Source: Clostridiales bacterium (GTDB lineage Bacteria; Bacillota; Clostridia; Christensenellales; Borkfalkiaceae). From it: a DNA stretch of 64,000 bases. The translations under genes were made by a program, and so were the position numbers. The stretch is taken from NCBI GenBank assembly GCA_003538975.1, contig DPQQ01000014.1, positions 3,124 to 67,123 on the forward strand, read 5' to 3'. Shown here in pieces: positions 61,726-64,000 of the stretch. Within the stretch, counting starts at the first letter, position 1; each line of letters begins with the position of its first letter. Below the pieces are notes generated by a model that was not told the origin of the DNA, did no database searches, and saw only the letters and a list, made by a program, of their open reading frames with translations.

Positions 61726-63810
61726 ATGCCCAGACAATATAGCTTACAAGTTACCAGAAACATCGGTATTATGGCGCACATCGACGCAGGTAAAACCACC
61801 ACGACCGAAAGAATTTTGTTCTACACGGGCAAAACTCATAAAATCGGCGAAGTTCACGACGGTGCGGCGACCATGGACTGGATGGTTCAGGAACAGGAAA
61901 GAGGTATTACCATTACTTCCGCCGCTACCACCTGCCAGTGGAAATACGACAACGTAATCCACAACATCAACATTATCGATACCCCGGGACACGTTGACTT
62001 CACCGTAGAAGTCGAACGTTCTCTCCGTGTACTCGACGGCGCGGTAGCGACATTCACCGCTAAAGAAGGCGTTCAGCCGCAGTCCGAAACCGTATGGAGA
62101 CAGGCTGACAAGTACCACGTTCCGAGAATCGCTTACATCAACAAGATGGACGTTAACGGCGCGGATTTCCAGAACTCGGTTCACATGCTTAAAGAACGTC
62201 TTAAAGCGCCCGCATTTCCCGTAACCATTCCTATCGGCAAAGAAGATTCTTTCGTAGGCGTTATCGACGTTATCACGAGAAAGGCGGACATTTATAAAGA
62301 CGACAAGGGACTTCAGATCGAAGTTACCGAAGTTCCCGACGAATATAAGGACGAAGTCGAAGAAGCGAGAGCCGCTCTTGTAGAAGCAGCAGCCGAAGCC
62401 GACGACGAACTTATGGAAAAATACTTTGAAAACGGAGACCTTTCGGTCGAAGACATCAAAAAAGGTTTGAGAAAGGCTACCATCGCAATGAAGGCTGTTC
62501 CCGTATTCTGCGGATCTTCGCACAAGAATAAGGGCGTTCAGAACCTCCTCGACGGTATCTGCGCTTATCTTCCCAGCCCGCTCGACGTAGACCATGTCAA
62601 AGGCACCAACCTTAAAGGCGAAGAAGAAATCAGAAAGACCTCGGACGAAGAACCCTTTGCCGGACTCGCGTTCAAGATCGCAGCCGATCCGTTCGTAGGA
62701 AAGCTCGCTTTCTTCAGATGCTACTCCGGTAAGCTTACCACCGGTTCTTACGTTTACAACTCCACGAAGGGCAAACGCGAAAGAATCGCTCGTATTCTTA
62801 AGATGCACGCTAACCACAGAGAAGAAGTCGAAGAAATATATTCCGGCGACATCTGCGCTATCGTAGGTCTTAAAGAAACTACCACCGGTGACACGCTCTG
62901 CGACGAAACGCATCCCATCGTACTCGAAAAGATGGAATTCCCCGAACCCGTTATCGAAGTCGCTATCGAACCCAAAACCAAAGCCGGACAGGAAAAGATG
63001 GGCTTTGCTCTCGCAAAACTTGCGGAAGAAGATCCCACCTTCAAAACCTACACCAACAGCGAAACCGGTCAGACGATTATCGCAGGTATGGGCGAACTTC
63101 ACCTTGAAATCATCGTAGACAGACTTCTGAGAGAATTCAGAGTAGAAGCTAACGTAGGCAGACCGCAGGTTTCGTATAAAGAAACTATCCGTCAGGCAGT
63201 CGACGCGGAAGGTATGTTCAAGCGTCAGTCCGGCGGTCACGGTCAGTACGGTCATTGTAAAATTCACCTTATTCCGCAGGAACCGGGCAAAGGTTACGAA
63301 TTCGTTGACGAAACCGTCGGCGGATCCATTCCCAAGGAATTCATTCAGCCTATCAACAAAGGTATTCAGGAAGCGGCTAAAACCGGTATTCTTGCCGGAT
63401 ACGAAGTCGTTGACTTCAAAGTCGTCGTTTACGACGGATCTTTCCACGAAGTCGACTCTTCCGAAATGGCATTCAAGATCGCAGGCTCCATGGCTCTTAA
63501 AGACGGTCTTGCAAAGGCTAAACCCGTCCTTCTCGAACCCATCATGAAGGTTGAAGTTCTCGTTCCCGATCAGTATTTCGGCGACATCATGGGACAGGTT
63601 ACTTCGAAGAGAGGTATCATCAACACGACCGACGACAGAATGGGCGTTAAGGTAATCGACGCGTTCGTTCCGCTTTCCGAAATGTTCGGATACGCTACCG
63701 ACCTTCGTTCGAGAACGCAGGGCAGAGGCAACTACACAATGCAGTTCGACCACTATGCCGAAGTTCCGAAGTCCGTTGCCGAAAAGATTATCGCAGGCAA
63801 AAAGGCTTAA
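61726..63810 (+). CDS. fusA: Elongation factor G
   Basis: The 694-residue translocase GTPase has the G1 loop AHIDAGKTT (about 17-25), G2 RGITITSA, G3 DTPGHVDF and G4 NKMD, followed by domains II to V of normal length. The FTAKEGVQPQSETVW segment differs slightly from the common FCAKGGV(E/Q)PQSETVW. GGAG precedes the ATG. A 721-residue frame on the opposite strand is a composition artefact. Confidence 0.98.
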   Translation: MPRQYSLQVTRNIGIMAHIDAGKTTTTERILFYTGKTHKIGEVHDGAATMDWMVQEQERGITITSAATTCQWKYDNVIHNINIIDTPGHVDFTVEVERSLRVLDGAVATFTAKEGVQPQSETVWRQADKYHVPRIAYINKMDVNGADFQNSVHMLKERLKAPAFPVTIPIGKEDSFVGVIDVITRKADIYKDDKGLQIEVTEVPDEYKDEVEEARAALVEAAAEADDELMEKYFENGDLSVEDIKKGLRKATIAMKAVPVFCGSSHKNKGVQNLLDGICAYLPSPLDVDHVKGTNLKGEEEIRKTSDEEPFAGLAFKIAADPFVGKLAFFRCYSGKLTTGSYVYNSTKGKRERIARILKMHANHREEVEEIYSGDICAIVGLKETTTGDTLCDETHPIVLEKMEFPEPVIEVAIEPKTKAGQEKMGFALAKLAEEDPTFKTYTNSETGQTIIAGMGELHLEIIVDRLLREFRVEANVGRPQVSYKETIRQAVDAEGMFKRQSGGHGQYGHCKIHLIPQEPGKGYEFVDETVGGSIPKEFIQPINKGIQEAAKTGILAGYEVVDFKVVVYDGSFHEVDSSEMAFKIAGSMALKDGLAKAKPVLLEPIMKVEVLVPDQYFGDIMGQVTSKRGIINTTDDRMGVKVIDAFVPLSEMFGYATDLRSRTQGRGNYTMQFDHYAEVPKSVAEKIIAGKKA

Positions 63811-63832
63811 TTCATAAAAGTTTAAAAAAGTA

Positions 63833-63861
63833 TTGACAATTGCGATTTTGTTTTGTACAAT
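63833..63861 (+). promoter_or_regulatory. Promoter of tuf
   Basis: TTGACA (63833-63838), 17 bp, TACAAT (63856-63861). tuf therefore has its own strong promoter in addition to read-through from fusA. Confidence 0.85.
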
Positions 63862-63961
63862 ACTATTATAAATACGGTATAAAAGCCGTAAAAACGGGGC
63901 AAAACCCATAAATAAAAAATAAAATTAAAAATAAAATTCAGAAAATCTGGAGGAAACTAAA

Positions 63962-64000
63962 ATGGCAAAAGCTAAATTTGACAGAACCAAACCACATTGT
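63962..64000 (+). CDS. tuf: Elongation factor Tu (5' end only)
   Basis: The first 13 codons (MAKAKFDRTKPHC) match the start of EF-Tu, and the gene runs past the right edge. GGAGG sits nine bases before the ATG. Its position after fusA agrees with the usual str-operon order. Confidence 0.95.
   Translation, partial: MAKAKFDRTKPHC

Noticed and set aside
61744..63909. 721-residue open frame antisense to fusA
   Set aside because: It mirrors EF-G codon usage on the opposite strand, has no ribosome binding site or recognisable domains, and EF-G is certain.
1..64000. tRNA genes, CRISPR arrays, insertion sequences, attachment sites or replication origin
   Set aside because: No T-arm like GTTCGAATC in context, no regularly spaced repeats, no transposase or integrase frames and no DnaA-box clusters were seen by reading.

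Overview
The window reads as a chromosome segment of an uncultured, probably spore-forming Bacillota (Clostridia-like) bacterium. The evidence is the ylbH-ylbI-ylbJ ... ylbM ... ylbN-rpmF gene neighbourhood, sporulation protein YlbJ, a SipW-type signal peptidase with several SipW-cognate exported proteins, Gram-positive style sigma-A promoters (TTGACA-17-TATAAT), clear Shine-Dalgarno sites, and a pta-ackA acetate pathway. UGA is used as a stop. I saw no tRNA, rRNA, CRISPR array, transposase or prophage.

Layout. 1-3.4 kb: end of a small membrane protein, a structured RNA on the minus strand that is probably 6S RNA, a DegV protein, and a small XRE repressor with a probable target gene whose promoter carries the same palindrome. 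3.5-22.5 kb: a large cell-surface locus. On the minus strand lie a TasA-like protein and a 1685-residue surface protein. Divergently on the plus strand are two further SipW-cognate proteins, SipW, a membrane-anchored McrB-like AAA+ ATPase, a McrC-like partner with a zinc ribbon, a two-gene ABC exporter, a beta-helix surface protein and a lipoprotein with collagen-like and InlB-like segments. A run of nine G lies next to the plus-strand promoter. 22.6-26 kb: small metabolic and regulatory genes, including a second XRE/operator module that controls a TM2 protein, and a short DtxR-type regulator. 26.5-32 kb: an MBL-fold hydrolase, a glycerophosphodiesterase and a heterodimeric ABC exporter. 32.2-35 kb: an AT-rich operon of unknown secreted and membrane proteins. 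35.2-46.7 kb: an M28 peptidase lipoprotein, alanine racemase, an RsmD-CoaD fusion, YlbJ, RarA, TmcAL, Pta, AckA, YceD and L32. 47-50.7 kb: two tandem BspA-type leucine-rich-repeat lipoproteins. 50.8-52.4 kb: IspDF and RqcP. 52.5-64 kb: rpoB, rpoC, rpsL, rpsG, fusA and the start of tuf.

The most interesting part is the 8.7-22.5 kb locus. SipW would process the TasA-like subunits. The AAA+/McrC-like pair and the ABC exporter, neither normally part of TasA loci, sit between the peptidase and two more surface proteins in one orientation with overlapping or abutting genes. I infer a dedicated assembly or remodelling machine for a cell-surface fibre or matrix, possibly phase-variable. This is inference from gene order and motifs, not a demonstrated function.
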